DNA of 64,000 bases from Gibbula magus (Eukaryota > Mollusca > Gastropoda > Trochida > Trochidae): positions 76,434,593 through 76,498,592 of the forward strand of contig OW388289.1 of assembly GCA_936450465.1 (NCBI GenBank). Direction: 5' to 3'. Both the position numbers and the translations under genes were made by a program. Under the pieces are notes generated by a model. It was not told where the DNA came from, did not search any database, and saw only the letters and a program-made list of their open reading frames with translations. This document shows positions 1-12,160 of the stretch, in pieces (position 1 is the first letter of the stretch; each line of letters starts with the position of its first letter).

Positions 1-253
1 ACTCATTCAAGTGATTTTATGGAATAATCATTTATTAAATTTGAGCATACTTCGGATATACAGAAGGAAAACCAACATACTTTGCAAAGCAAAACCAAAT
101 TCATTGTGAATCTTAACTGATCAAATCATTTGAGCTCGCACATGAGGATTCATCAGATATCCAATTTCAATGTGATACAACAGATGCGCGCCTTCGATGT
201 GGGAGACACATAAGCAGGACATGGGGGTGGATGAAGTGTTTTCCTCCCCGCAG

Positions 254-457
254 TCGTACAGGAAGTGGGGTGGTATGTACAAGCACCGACCCTGGTCCTC
301 GGTGGTAGAACTTCCTGTCTCCCTCGACAGCTTCGACTACGGCTGTAATGTGATCCATAGTCTGGGCGACTACTACAAGGGTGGAGACGGGTCCGGATCT
401 GTGGGGTCTTGCTGTACCCAAGACTCTGAGGAGGTTACCATCGACACCATCTTTGAG
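254..457 (+). CDS. DAPK1: DAPK1 internal exon, probable linker between kinase and ankyrin repeats
   Basis: This is an open stretch of 68 codons, clearly richer in GC than its flanks. It is bounded by a strong pyrimidine-rich acceptor (ttttcctccccgcag, ending at 253) and a donor GTAGGG at 458. It starts and ends in phase 0, so it splices in frame to the first ankyrin exon at 41559. The peptide starts SYRKWGGMYKHRPW and ends in an acidic stretch (DSEEVTIDTIFE). The human protein is also acidic just before its first ankyrin repeat, which fits a low-conservation linker. I see no domain in it. An alternative acceptor at 181-183 would lengthen the exon in the same frame, but it is weaker. The exon could belong to a different upstream gene; strand, phase and the missing kinase exons favour DAPK1. 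Confidence 0.55.
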
Positions 458-2522
458 GTAGGGAGTGACATAGAAATTAATCAGAAGTATGTCAGTCATT
501 TTTAAATCATATGCATAAATGACCCACCATCTTTGTATCAAACGCCAAAACAAAATGTTTTCGTCTCTAATGATGCCATCTTTTAGGTGCATAGGATTGT
601 AAAATGAAACGGTCATAAAAATGCATAAGACCAAAAAAGTTTTTAAAAAAACAATTGTCCACTGAATATTTGTAAAAAAAAAAAAAAAATCAAAGTTGTC
701 ATTGTTGACAATGACTTGATCTACATTTTCCTCTGCAGTTAACATAAACATAAAAGGCATACGCTGTATGATAGACACCTTTCTCAAACAAAGATATGAA
801 CACTACCTGTGTAAATTGAACATGCTGTGTAAGATGTCTGCAGCACAGTAATGATTTTATCTAGATGCAGGACATTCAGTGAAAGGATGATTCTAGAAGT
901 AAACTGTACAGTATTGAAAGTTATATTGATGAATACAATGCAGCCTGGTTGAAGCACCTGCTGACAGAAAGTATGTATACATATCTATAGGTATATACGT
1001 ACATGTATAAGCCTCTGGGTATTGACCCAGGAAGACTGATATCGTCCACTTGCATCACTCTAGTACAATAGGTGCATTGCTCCTGTAAACAAGCACAGAC
1101 ACCTCGTACACTTACACCTATCTCTAGTGTATAAATCTATTGTATACACTTGTGCGTCTTAGTTATCAAAACTATGTGAAATTCTCCTGAATGGAGACAC
1201 TTTCTACATATACCTGCATACATACATACTTTAATATTTAAGTCAAAAGTTTCATAAATCTTCTTTGTGAGACTTCAATCTGCAGTTAAGTTCTTCCTAC
1301 ATGAACACCTTGCAAAACTATGTACCTAACACAAGTATCATTAGTGAAGTTACCTTCAGGCATGTACACTGCACCTACAGTTTATTAATGTGCACTTATG
1401 TGTGGTGTAAGTACATTCTTTCTGCATGTTTCTAAGCAGTTTGTTTATATACCTATCATACCTACGTTTAGTCCTAATGAAATAGGTGCAGTGTACTTCT
1501 AATTGCTTATGTTCATAATTAAGTTGTGGGGTATAAAGGTTTACTTGTGTCTGTTTCTAGTTCAAATAGGAGTTTTTCTCTTATAATGACCATTTTCCTG
1601 ATGAACTGGTTGTACCGACCTTCATCTAATCACTTGTGAATAATGGATGTAGAAGAGAAAGATACTTCAAGGAGCTTCTGACGATCATCCTGAGAACATG
1701 GGACATTGCACCCTCATGCATTCTCTTGAGTACATTGACTGTTCAATACACCTTAACCCTTCATCTGCGGCATCAGGAACAGCACATGTTTAAAGGTGGG
1801 CTTAGAATTGTTCTGAGGGCTTAGATCAGTTCTTGTAATGGCATCCAACCTTATTATTCAGCCCTGACCTTACCAGCTGATAATTACTAAATATCACCCC
1901 CTGAAAATTGTGTTGCATCAAGTATACTTAAGGGAAATGTTGAAATCCCCAGAAAATGTACAAGAAATAATATACAGATATATGTGAGGTAAGTCACATG
2001 TAAAGACGCATATCTCCTTGAATTCAGACAGTGAGCGGGTAAACTATCTGATAAAGGGAGAGTTATATCCTTTATAGCTGTGGAGAACTCCACTAAGACT
2101 GCATGTTCAAGCGCAATAATATTAAGTGAGGAGGCTCTGTCTCATTAGGAGTAAGTGTTACATATGGATTATAGCTTGTGCACTATATACCACCTGTGTA
2201 CGTGAGCTCCAGACACAACATGGGATTGTTGTTGAATTACTGTGGCTCCTCCCTTGCCTCCAGATATACTTGTACATTACTTATATACCTATCTTACCTA
2301 TATACCTTTACATATGTGGCACAGAGTGGCTAGACTAAATGTTAAGAGATATTTGCAGGTGTGAACAATTTCTGAACAGTAAGTTAAGTTCTAAAAATAC
2401 ACTGTAATGTTAAAGATTTAAGAATTACAGCAATGTAAAATATATAATTTCTCTTCATGGTCCAGTTACTTTGGAAGGCAGTGATTTATATTTGATTTTG
2501 ATTTAGTTAAATATATGGCACG

Positions 2523-2739
2523 GAAACTTTGTCAGCTGAAGAGAACTGTTCAAGATGCAGTAAAGTTTGGGTGCAATGCTACACTGAATTTCACAAAGTA
2601 CCACCCATGTTTTAGTAGTTCCATCTGCTGTTCACAGGTTTCACTGCAATGCATAGCCACAATGATGGTGTAGGCTCTCTCCCTGAAAAAATATTAGCTA
2701 CTCTAATGAGTGAAATACATTTCACCTCACCTCACCTCA
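2523..2739 (+). repeat. SINE copy, 5'-truncated, CACCT tail
   Basis: This aligns by eye with the full-length element at 47541-47836 from its 'caactttgtctgc' segment onwards. It keeps the 'gcaatgctacactgaa' and 'caatgcatagccaca' blocks and ends in a short cacctcacctcacctc tail. The tRNA-like head is missing and the body has decayed. Confidence 0.75.
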
Positions 2740-3559
2740 TGAACACATTGAAGTAGAAAGCAAATCTAAATTAGATATAAAAGAGCATTAAAGAACATTC
2801 TTATAACCATAAAGTATTTTTTTAGCTCAAATTTAAGTTAATATTTGGACAATAAAGAGCAATGACACACCTGAAGTACGATACAGAAGCTGTCACACCT
2901 GGAGTTCTATATGAGAAGTAGATACACGTGCTTGCAGTGAGGTGTTGCGTATGTCTAACCGGTAGTCAAACTGTGAACGATAGTGTGCTTTACTCTCGAA
3001 ATATTTATGTTGTCAGCTTGCAAAAATTTTAGAAAAAAATCAACCTTTGAAGTATGAATTTGCAATTTAAATTTGAAGGATTTCAAATTATTTATTTTAC
3101 ATGCTTGCAGAGTATGAATGTGGTGAAGGTTGTGTATCTTATCACTTTGTTGTTCCACTCAAACAAATGTTGTTGTGTAAGTTAATAAAATATTCTATAG
3201 CTACTTTAGGGCTCTGAATCCCCCCTGAGAACCAATAGCTAAGTGTTACTTAAACAGACAACTACATTATCAAGACAAATCAAATACCTTGTGATTTGAT
3301 GTGTATTAGAGGTTGAGCTTATTAAGAGTATATGACCATTATCAGTATTAATAGGCATGTCTGCTAACATTTTACCAGGGACCTACATTGTCAGTATGGT
3401 TAAGACATGTATCTTACAGTCTATTGTAGAACCAACATGATAATTGGGTGTGAACGTCTTAAATGTCTTTACGCACTTAATACAACTTTCTGATAGCACA
3501 TTATTTCAAACAATTTGTCCTGAGTGTAACCAAGAAGATATGGCAGTGTATCTTGCAAT

Positions 3560-4160
3560 ATAAAACCAGTTATGAAACTCCTCACTGGTTGTTTTTACTC
3601 AGGATTTCTGATGAATCATCATTTCATCTTGCACAAGAGAACTAACATGACAATGTGTAACATTGTTATATTTGGGATGTCCAATGATCCCAAATGTAGT
3701 GTTATTCCAAATATAACAATTAATGTTACATTTGTTCAATATCAAATGTTTCTGTACCTGCACTAGATGTCTTTGCTCAGTAATTTCTGATGAATCAGCA
3801 TTTCACCCTGCACTAGAGAACTGACATGACAATATGTAACATTGTATATTTGGGATGCCATATATTCCCAATATAGTGTTGTCCAGAATAGAATGATGTT
3901 ACATTAGTTCACCATCTAAATTGCATATATTTCTAATGACAGTATGGTTTCAAACTTTGTGCTTGGACTGGAATATTCCTCAGTCACTTTTGATGAATCA
4001 GCAAGATACATTCTACCTTGCTCTAGAGAACCAACATGACAATATGGTTTAAACTTTGTACTTGAAGTGTATGTCTTACACAGTACTTTCTGATGAATCA
4101 TCATTTTACCTTGCACAAGAGAACCAACACGACAATGTGGGGTGAAACTTTGTACTGGAT
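3560..4160 (+). repeat. Diverged tandem repeat block
   Basis: At least four copies (near 3605, 3785, 3990 and 4087) share the order 'tgatgaatca', then 'cttgcac(a/t)agagaac', then 'aacatgacaat'. Spacing varies from about 100 to 200 bp. A weaker relative appears near 3420. Between the first two copies lies an inverted pair around 'ttatatttgggat / ccaaatataa'. I do not recognise the family. Confidence 0.6.
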
Positions 4161-5710
4161 TAAACATGAGGTAATGAGACCGCATTAATCCTGCGGTTTG
4201 TCTCAAGTCAACAGCAACTCCAGAACAAGTGAAGCAAGTCAACACTGCACGGACAATGACTGGGTAGATAAACTTTTATTAAACTAACAGACTGCACTCC
4301 TCAACATGTCCAGTGTTAAAATGAGCAGTGTAGACAGCACAAGACTTCAAATTTGATGACCTTATTTCATCAGGATCATGTGTGTTATGTCGTCGGAGAT
4401 GAGTTGAAACTAGCTTTCATTGGCATTCTTAAGGCTACTGTCCCTCAAATGGTATGTGCATTAACTTTAGTAATAGCAGATATATATTATTAGTATTCAT
4501 TATTTCAAACTGGATGTCTTTGTGGTTTGCAACTGTGAATGAATCCACAAAGGTATATGTGTAATGTAGTTGACAATTTAAGTTTTGGCATTTTCTACAG
4601 TTGTTTGGTCTGTCATCTTGGATTTAGTCAACTGAAGCAGTTAAATGGTCAGTTGTGTGAGTTCAGTCATACTCATAGTCCATGTTACAATATAAATTAT
4701 CAGTATGGAGGTCATTGCTATTTATCACATTCTAATCAATATATACAACACCCTGCTTGTGTGATAAAACATGATGTCAACTAGCACCTGTTGAATGAAG
4801 TTTGGTCGGGCGTGTGTTATAGATAGAAGGTTTATGGTGATCACCCCCTCCTGTGTTGATGTAATATTGTCTATCTGTGGAGGCGCAAGTTGGCACGTGC
4901 TTACAATCATATCTTAGATAGAGGACATGATAACACTGTCACTTCAGTTGATCAGTATATTACTTCAGAGGGGAAGGTCAAGTATCATTGTGATGTAAAA
5001 CTGACATTTGTGTATCTCTGCAACACTTCAGAATTGATATAAGAAGGATATATTTTGTGTCAATATTTCTTTAAAGCTTCGTACTAGCTATAGTGTCTTT
5101 GAGAAAGTGTTGCTTCAGCATTTCATCTCCAATGTTTCTTGTGTGAGTCTCTCTTCTTTGTCAGATTATTGAGAATTGTTAGAAGTGGTATCCTTTGAGA
5201 TAATGTTTAATCTAGGATATTTGATTTGAATATTTTTTAATAAAGTGACATATTCCTTCTGTTAATACTGATAGATCTGATAGAAACAGATGTTAATATA
5301 TTTATGTGTAACATTTGTTAAATTTTGAAAAATGGACATTTCATGATGTACATACATCCTTGCCTATTGACAAGATATCCAAACATGCAATTTAGATTTA
5401 AATGTCTCAAAATAAATATGATCAGGTAATTGAGAATGATAACTTTAAACATTTCTCCTTCACATGATTTTTAAAGTACAGCAGTAGCCTATAGCTCCAG
5501 TCCGAGGCTTACAAGAATTTATGATGTGCTAGAAGCCCCTGACTACTGTGTTATTTGTGAGTGTGTACATGTGAGTCTGTGGTTAATGTCCTATTTGATT
5601 GGAGTATTGCCCATTAAGCCTGCCAGTAACCAGTTCTGTTTTCTATAGTCACTGACAGCGCTTGTAGATTGTGCCTGTGGAATGTTTATAGAGTCACTCT
5701 GGTCAAACGT

Positions 5711-5830
5711 CTTGATTCAATTAAAGTCAAGATTATGTAGATGATCTTGAGGCAAAAAGTTTGATGCAGTTAATGAAAGTTTAGATTATGTGGACGATCC
5801 TGAGGCAAACTTCTTGATGCATTTAATAAT
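5711..5830 (+). repeat. Short tandem repeat, unit about 52 bp
   Basis: Two adjacent diverged copies carry 'agattatgt(a/g)ga(t/c)gatc' followed by 'tgaggcaaa', and a third copy starts at 'cttgatgca'. The block is non-coding intron DNA. Confidence 0.6.
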
Positions 5831-6467
5831 ATGCCTTTAATAAGTGTCAAATACTGAAGTGCTGATTGCAGAATGGAGTCAAAGTTTAAAAAGTGCAGAA
5901 TTGATCAGTGCCAAACCATTCTCTCTAAGTATGCAAATCATCTCTCCTGGAACTGCTCATTCACTCTCCACACCAATCAACAAACTAGTCAGCAGTCTAC
6001 AGGATTGACTGTCAGGTGAAGATAAGATATCAAAATATCTATATATTCCAGGATCCTGAAGGGACAAAGTTGATCTGTAACTTAACCAGAGTGTTTCTTA
6101 ATTAATCAATCTAAAAAAACTCATGGTACAGATAAGAATTTGAATAAACTTCAATTGAAAAGCTCATTATTGGACCTAGGGAACTCTGTAAAGGTGAAAT
6201 GTTGAGTTGAGCTTGACCTAGAAGTGAGAGAGTATGGGTCAGTCACACTCTCTGTTAGGTCAGTGGTCAAAAGGATTAGAAAACGAGATGTTTCCTCATG
6301 TCCTATTGGGGTGGGAGCCATCTGGCTCACCTTCGTCCATTTCTTTTAACACCTACCACAGTTTAAGTTGGACATCGGAGTGTGGATAACAAACCCATCC
6401 CCCACCCATCGTGTCTTCTTCTGTTTCATTAAACCATTTACTTAGTACCCACAGGTTCTAGCATCCA

Positions 6468-6576
6468 GGGCCCATATTTTCGAAGCTGTCTTAGTGCTAA
6501 GATAGTCATAAGTCAATGTTAATGTATGGCACTTACGACTATCTTAGCGCTAAGAGAGCTTCGAAAATATGGGTCC
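6468..6576. repeat. Palindromic MITE-like element
   Basis: Arms of about 46 bp (6468-6513 and 6531-6576) are near-perfect reverse complements around a 17-bp spacer. They start with gggcccatattttcgaagct, and an inner block reads gctaagatagt. There is no coding capacity. A diverged single arm of similar sequence is seen near 63799-63840. The structure fits a fold-back, non-autonomous DNA transposon; the superfamily is not determined. Confidence 0.8.
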
Positions 6577-7744
6577 AGGTCATTAATAATGTTACTCAGA
6601 ATAGCTATCTTCCGTTTCCATTCATTATGAACGTAATGTCACATGTCCAGTTGTTTCAGCCAAGACCACAGGTCAAGCTTAGCACTGGACATTTAAGTGT
6701 TTGTAACACCCCCATGTGGAATGTAGCCTCCTTTGATTGTGGTGTTGTCTTCCTTTTCCTTAGTTGGATACATCTTCACATGTAGGAGTTGGTCTGAACT
6801 TTGACATGCAGTGGATGGAATGTTCAACTTGTTTCAGTACATTCACTGCCGCTTAGGTTCTCATTTCTCTTGATGAATAAGTAGAAAGTAATTCTTACTT
6901 TCAATACTCAGAAAATTATCGTATCACCTTTTTCTGCATGACACACTTGTCAAACGCATTTTTACTGATAACCAGATTTTAACGTTAATCATTTGTTAGA
7001 TGTTCTAACCAAAAAGAAACAAGTGGATGTGTATGTCTGTTTAAAAGAATAACAAAACTCAAATTCATTGACATATGAAGGATTGCATTGTGCTTTTATT
7101 CAAGAACCATACTACAAGTCAAAACTATATATGGGTAGGTAAAGAACTAAACCTGAAATAAATTGGCATTTGGAGAAAAAATTGTGCCAGCTTTCCTAGT
7201 GTCAGTTCATGACTCAGGCTATCCATGATATCTCCCTGTCATTCATAACATTGTTAATCCACGTAAAAACATTTCAGATAAAAGATTTCTGAAATACCAA
7301 GTTATTCAATCACGTGCCACATCGAACAATCACAACACAAAATCTCAGTAGGAGTGGACTTGTTCAGAGACAACACTGTCAACGACAACAACACTCACCA
7401 TGTACATACACATAAGTGGGTTACTTACATTCAACCCTTGTAAGTAAAGCACAAAGAAGTTGTCACAAAGTTCAAGACTAGCAGATTCTTGGTGTGTCAC
7501 TACTGTACATAGTAGTGCTGCATAGTTGTAGACTAGAGACAGCTCTACCTAACCCATTGAAGTGATTGCAGTCGTAAATCACTTGCCTTGTTGTAATCTG
7601 CCCCCACTAAATCTATACAAAGGTTCAGCAAGTCATTGGTACACCTAGATTTCAGCTTCAATAGGAGTTATATTAGTTATGAGTCATATGGATATTTACA
7701 GTTCACTTCCTTATGTTCATTTACTGGAATTGATCGAGAGTCTT

Positions 7745-7830
7745 CAACTCTTAAGAAAACCTTCGCTGCTAATGGCTGCAATACCTCCGAAGCGGCATAA
7801 AACAGTAACTCACTCACTTACTGACTAAAG
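7745..7830 (+). repeat. 3' tail of second SINE-like family (ACTC tail)
   Basis: The block 'gaagcggcataaaacagtaactcactcactta' matches the ends of similar fragments near 12121, 50500 and 53221. All share an 'a(a/g)c(a/g)gcr(t/c)(t/a)aaaca(a/g)taactc' pattern followed by ACTC repeats. The upstream boundary is uncertain. Confidence 0.55.
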
Positions 7831-7970
7831 AAAATCTGGAGTTTTAAATAAAAATATCTCTATTTTGAAAGATATGATGTTTCAAAGTATTTGCTTACTC
7901 TTACTCTTATGAAGGAGTAAGCTTACTACAAAAAGTTTAGATTTGTTCACAATAAAAAAAAGTTGTTACA

Positions 7971-8179
7971 CAGGGGTTAAAAATATGTAAGTCTGATGTA
8001 GCTGACTTACCAAACTTTACCTTTGGCTCACCCAAAAAATCACTGAAAAGTCAATGACTTGCCTCTTTTGGAAAACAAATTGCCAAATCGGTTTGACTTT
8101 CGATGAAGTCTGTGACTTAGTAAAGAAATCTGCTGTAAGTCAATGACTTTTTGACTCGGATAAGATTTTGTAACCCCTG
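7971..8179. repeat. MITE-like element with CAGGGGTTA terminal inverted repeats
   Basis: The left end CAGGGGTTAAAAA and the right end TTTTGTAACCCCTG are inverted copies flanking about 209 bp of non-coding DNA. The interior holds several copies of 'aagtcaatgactt'-type palindromes. CAGGG-type ends are common in hAT elements, but I could not find a clean 8-bp target duplication, so the superfamily is a guess. Confidence 0.6.
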
Positions 8180-8825
8180 TTATCTAAATGCCCATAGAAG
8201 ATCTGCAAATCCTGTAAATCCTTGATATTTCTGGGAATGGGCTGATGGGTTGATTGATATATCATAAATGGGTTTATGAAAATTTACTATATATCATGCT
8301 TAATTGACTATAACATATGTCATGTCTATGTCCTCAAACTTCTTAAAATTACCTCTTGTATTCATTTCATCAATCAAAATACCCAATAAAAATGGAGAAT
8401 CAAGAATTTGCTGAAGTTATTAATGTGTTTATTTGCAAAATTCATTGCAAGGTTATTATTTTATTATTAAAGAATCTCTTTTCTAAACCTTATTTCACAT
8501 TAATCTATAATTAGAATACACATTTAGTCCAAGAAAATTCAGAGGTTTTGAAAAATTTCACATGCACATGAACCATCCCAATGATTACACTATCTGTATG
8601 TGAGACATGCATTTCTTTTTCCTGCAGTGAAAGCTGTGTGAAATTGTGATCTGACAGACATCTGGAGTACCTCTTATCTGTAGAGTTGAATTAAAACAAG
8701 GATAATTCAAGGTTTTAAACCATACATGATAAGAGCCAAGCCCTTCCTGGAATAAAATTGAATATAACAAGGTGATAGATCTCGGATAAGCTATAGATGA
8801 ATACTCTTTTGATATGATCTATATG

Positions 8826-8865
8826 ATTATGATGAAGGTGATGATGATGATGATGATGATGAAGG

Positions 8866-8923
<58 letters not shown>

Positions 8924-9149
8924 GGTGATGATGATGATGATGATGATGAAGGTGATGATGATGAAGGTGATGATGATGAAGGTGATGAAGGTGATGATGA
9001 TGGTGATGATGATGATGTAATGATGATGAAGGTGATGATGATGATGATGATGAAGGTGATGATGATGATGATGAAGGTGATGATGATGATGATGATGATG
9101 AAGGTGATGATGATGATGATGATGCTGATGATGATGATGATGATGACAA
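8826..9149. repeat. (GAT)n microsatellite with GAAGGT interruptions
   Basis: About 325 bp of nearly pure GAT/ATG trinucleotide repeat is punctuated by 'gaaggtgat' units at irregular spacing. Each frame stays open and would encode poly-Met, poly-His, poly-Ser or poly-Ile, but these are artefacts of the repeat. The interruptions suggest an old array that was re-expanded by slippage. Confidence 0.95.
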
Positions 9150-9954
9150 GTAGATTTGCATATGTATGACTTCCGTGTATGCATTCTCATTGCCTTACAC
9201 AGTGATGTTACCATCTATTATTCTATTTCATGCTCAACACCCTGAAAAATATGAAACTTGGGTACCATTAAGGTAGCGGGGTAACTTTTACATCTCTTCC
9301 AAAGTAGTATTATCAAATGGCTTTCTGAAATATCAGTTTATTTGGAAGAGTAAGAGAACAATTTAAATTCCTTTGTGTTAATTATTTATATCACATGAAT
9401 TAACATGTTAACTTTTACCTCTTCTCTTCTAAATGTTTTCTTAGGTAACAAGAATGGTCATTGATATATCCGTAACATACACCAATAGTTATTCTCATAT
9501 ACAAAGAATGGCATATCAGACCAGTAAAATATTCAGTCTATATGTAGATGCCCGTAACATTCCGTCTTCAGCTTTATATTTACAAGTTGAAGGGAGATCC
9601 TGTTGAGGGTGTGTGTACGGTATCAGAGCTGTGATCTCTAGAAAGGAGTCTGCACTCAAGGGTCGCCTTGGATAAACATAGAGACAGTGGTGTAAAGATG
9701 ACCCACCAATGTCCATACAGGTAGGTATATGCTGGCCAACAGCTAGAAAAACATCACCCATTTATGAGAGGAATTTCTTTAGAATTGGGATCACTTTACA
9801 GTTTCACTCGATCCCATCTTGTAGCTGAGATCCACATCATCTTGTTGACATGGCTCTATCTGGAGAGACTTTTGTCTGTCATGTCAGTGGAGCTTTTAGC
9901 AGGTGATGACAACAGGTGGGTAGTATGTCTATATGGATAATAACATTGGTGTTG

Positions 9955-10035
9955 GCTGAGAGTTGTGGTGTTGGGATATTCAGTGCTTGACACCTAACTG
10001 ATTGTCTGGGTTCAAATCCTGCAATTGAGACTCTT
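9955..10035 (+). repeat. Possible tRNA-like SINE head fragment
   Basis: A perfect pol III B-box-like string, GGTTCAAATCC, lies at 10009-10019, with a weak A-box-like segment about 45 bp upstream. No tRNA cloverleaf can be drawn and no tail is visible, so a decayed SINE head is more likely than a tRNA gene. Confidence 0.35.
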
Positions 10036-10094
10036 GCAGATTGGGTTATCCAAAATATTACAACCTTACATTGAATGAAAGTGATGTCGAACAT

Positions 10095-10268
10095 TTGCAA
10101 CTTTCAGCAGATTTTGAGAAATATGTATAACTGATGTGATGCTGGGTGTTTTGTAACTATCAGCGGGTTCTTAGAAATATGTATAACTGATGTGATGCTG
10201 GGTGTTTTGTAACTGTCAGCGGGTTCTTAGAAATATGTATAACTGATGTGATGCTGGGTGTTTTGTAA
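10095..10268 (+). repeat. Tandem repeat, 56-bp unit, about three copies
   Basis: From 10117 the unit beginning 'agaaatatgtataactgatg' recurs almost identically at 56-bp spacing. Copies differ by single bases (ctatcagcgg versus ctgtcagcgg). A diverged partial copy precedes it. The near identity suggests recent expansion. Confidence 0.9.
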
Positions 10269-10724
10269 TCAAAGATTAAAGAATGCGTGTTCAGAGAAGA
10301 TCTCGAGACAGTGAGTACTAGGCACAGGAATTAACTAGAATTTGAAGTGGAAAAGATTATAGGTATTAAACTCAAGTGGCAGGGACAATTGGTGTTATGT
10401 TCACCTGACAGACTTCAATGTATGGGATAACGATGTTGTAGAGAGGTGATCAGCTGGAAGATAACACCACCATACTGGGAGGGAGACATCTTTGCTCTAA
10501 GTGAACACTTTAGTGTCGGGTGAGCACGCTTGATGGGAAGAGTGATCAGGCATGTGTATCTCCCACCTCCGAATAACCACCCATCCCTGAACAACTTAGT
10601 ATATATAGTATACCGTACATACTCTATCAGCTGCTTGGTCTGTAGTGAAGGCATATAGAGGTTTTATCAGAGACAAGCATTTGATTTACCAATGAAAGCT
10701 AAAGTAGGTTTCATTGGCAGTGCG

Positions 10725-10848
10725 CCAGCCAATGCTCGCAGGTTTCACCGCAATGCATAGCCACAGTTGCAGGCTTTCTCTCTGCCATAATACTAGCAGC
10801 CGCGATATAAGTGAAATACTCTTGAAAGTGGCGTTAAACTCACCTCAT
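10725..10848 (+). repeat. Short SINE 3'-module with target-site duplication
   Basis: This starts at 'ccagccaatgctcgcagg' and ends at 'ggcgttaaactcacc'. The 11-bp direct repeat tcattggcagt flanks it at 10711-10721 and 10845-10855. The copy lacks the tRNA-like head but starts at about the same internal point as the copy at 35667. Confidence 0.8.
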
Positions 10849-12084
10849 TGGCAGTAATGACTACAGAACCCATTGTCCTGAAACACTCTACTGTGCAAGA
10901 CACCAGACTTCTAAGTGTTTCTGGCACTCTTCCAGTTACTCATTTGTGACCTGGTGATACCTGGAGACATTATATCCCATATATATATATTTAAAATATA
11001 TGAGGTCAATGTGGCTCTCCTTTTAAAGATAAAATGTTGACCATGTCAAAGTACTGAACAAGTGGATTACTGCTAGTACTAGCCATGTAGTCCACATGAC
11101 CATTTGTAATCAGTGTTTACTGACTGCTTTGACAAGCACAAACTAGTTTTTCTCTTGCCATGGGCTGCAAAATAATTTCATATCCTGTCTTTGGAAATCA
11201 GTGTCTTTAGAGATAAGATTTCTGTTGTTGCAGAATCATCAAGAGCATAGAATTTGTTAGAGAACAGCATTTATTAGAGGAAATACAGTGCACTGTCACC
11301 ACAAACCATCCTCCATATACACATAAGAGCCTATTATGAAGGCCCAGTATAGTTGAGGTTTGATCGCGTTTTGCTTACTCAGCACTCTGCTGCAGGTGTT
11401 ACAGTGTTCATGTGATAGTCATGTGTTGTTTTCTTCTTTTATTGTCATGTATTCCAAATGATCATGATAACTTGTGAATCAATTTGTTTTTCTGAAAATG
11501 TAAATTAGGAAAAATGGAATTTTCTGTTACATGAGATTTATAAACATTGTTAAGTAACATTTTAGAAATATTACTGATAAATGATATTACCTAATATAAC
11601 CTATTAGTACTTCAAACTGAGTTTACATTATATTCTCCAATGAAGATTCAGGTTTCATGTTAACAAGTTGAAAAAGTAAAAATTGCACATCTAAAAATAA
11701 GAAAAGTCATTGTGCAGTTCACCATCTTACAAATCTTTTGCACAATACTGATCAGAAGAGCTACCAAGCTTTCTCTATAGTGAACTTTACCAGACCTAAG
11801 CCATTGTAAAGACTCCATCAGCCCATCTAGTTTCACTGAGAGGAGTTTCCGTCCAGTGTATGTGGTATGTGACATCTGAGAGAGTGTTAACCCAGAGTGA
11901 GAGACAGATCTACCCACCACCTACAGGAATGTGGAACAACATGGTGTGGACTCTCGGACTCCTGGAGTTAACTAGTGGTGGAGGACTTGACACCACAGCA
12001 TCCAGAATAGAAGAAGTAACACCTTAGTATGGAGATTTAAGAACTTGACACCTTAGCATGGGGACTTGAAGACTAGAAGACTTT

Positions 12085-12160
12085 AGTCACCACAAATGGC
12101 TGCGAAATTGCCCAAGCAGCGCTAAACAATAACTCACTCACTCACTCATTGAAGACTTTA
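12085..12160 (+). repeat. 3' tail of second SINE-like family (ACTC tail)
   Basis: 'aagcagcgctaaacaataac' is followed by ACTC repeats (tcactcactcactcatt). It matches the fragment near 53221 almost exactly over the tail junction. The upstream extent cannot be defined by eye. Confidence 0.6.

Noticed and set aside
167..787. 206-codon frame on the minus strand near the left end
   Set aside because: Its C-terminal half is antisense to the exon at 254-457, the rest is poly-Phe and AT-driven sequence, and no family feature is seen.
8715..9214. Long open frames across the GAT array on both strands (poly-His, poly-Ser, poly-Met proteins)
   Set aside because: They exist only because a trinucleotide repeat has no stop codons in its frames; there are no splice sites, start context or flanking coding sequence.
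10009..10019. tRNA gene suggested by a perfect B-box
   Set aside because: No cloverleaf, acceptor stem or proper A-box can be drawn around it; SINE head fragment is more likely.
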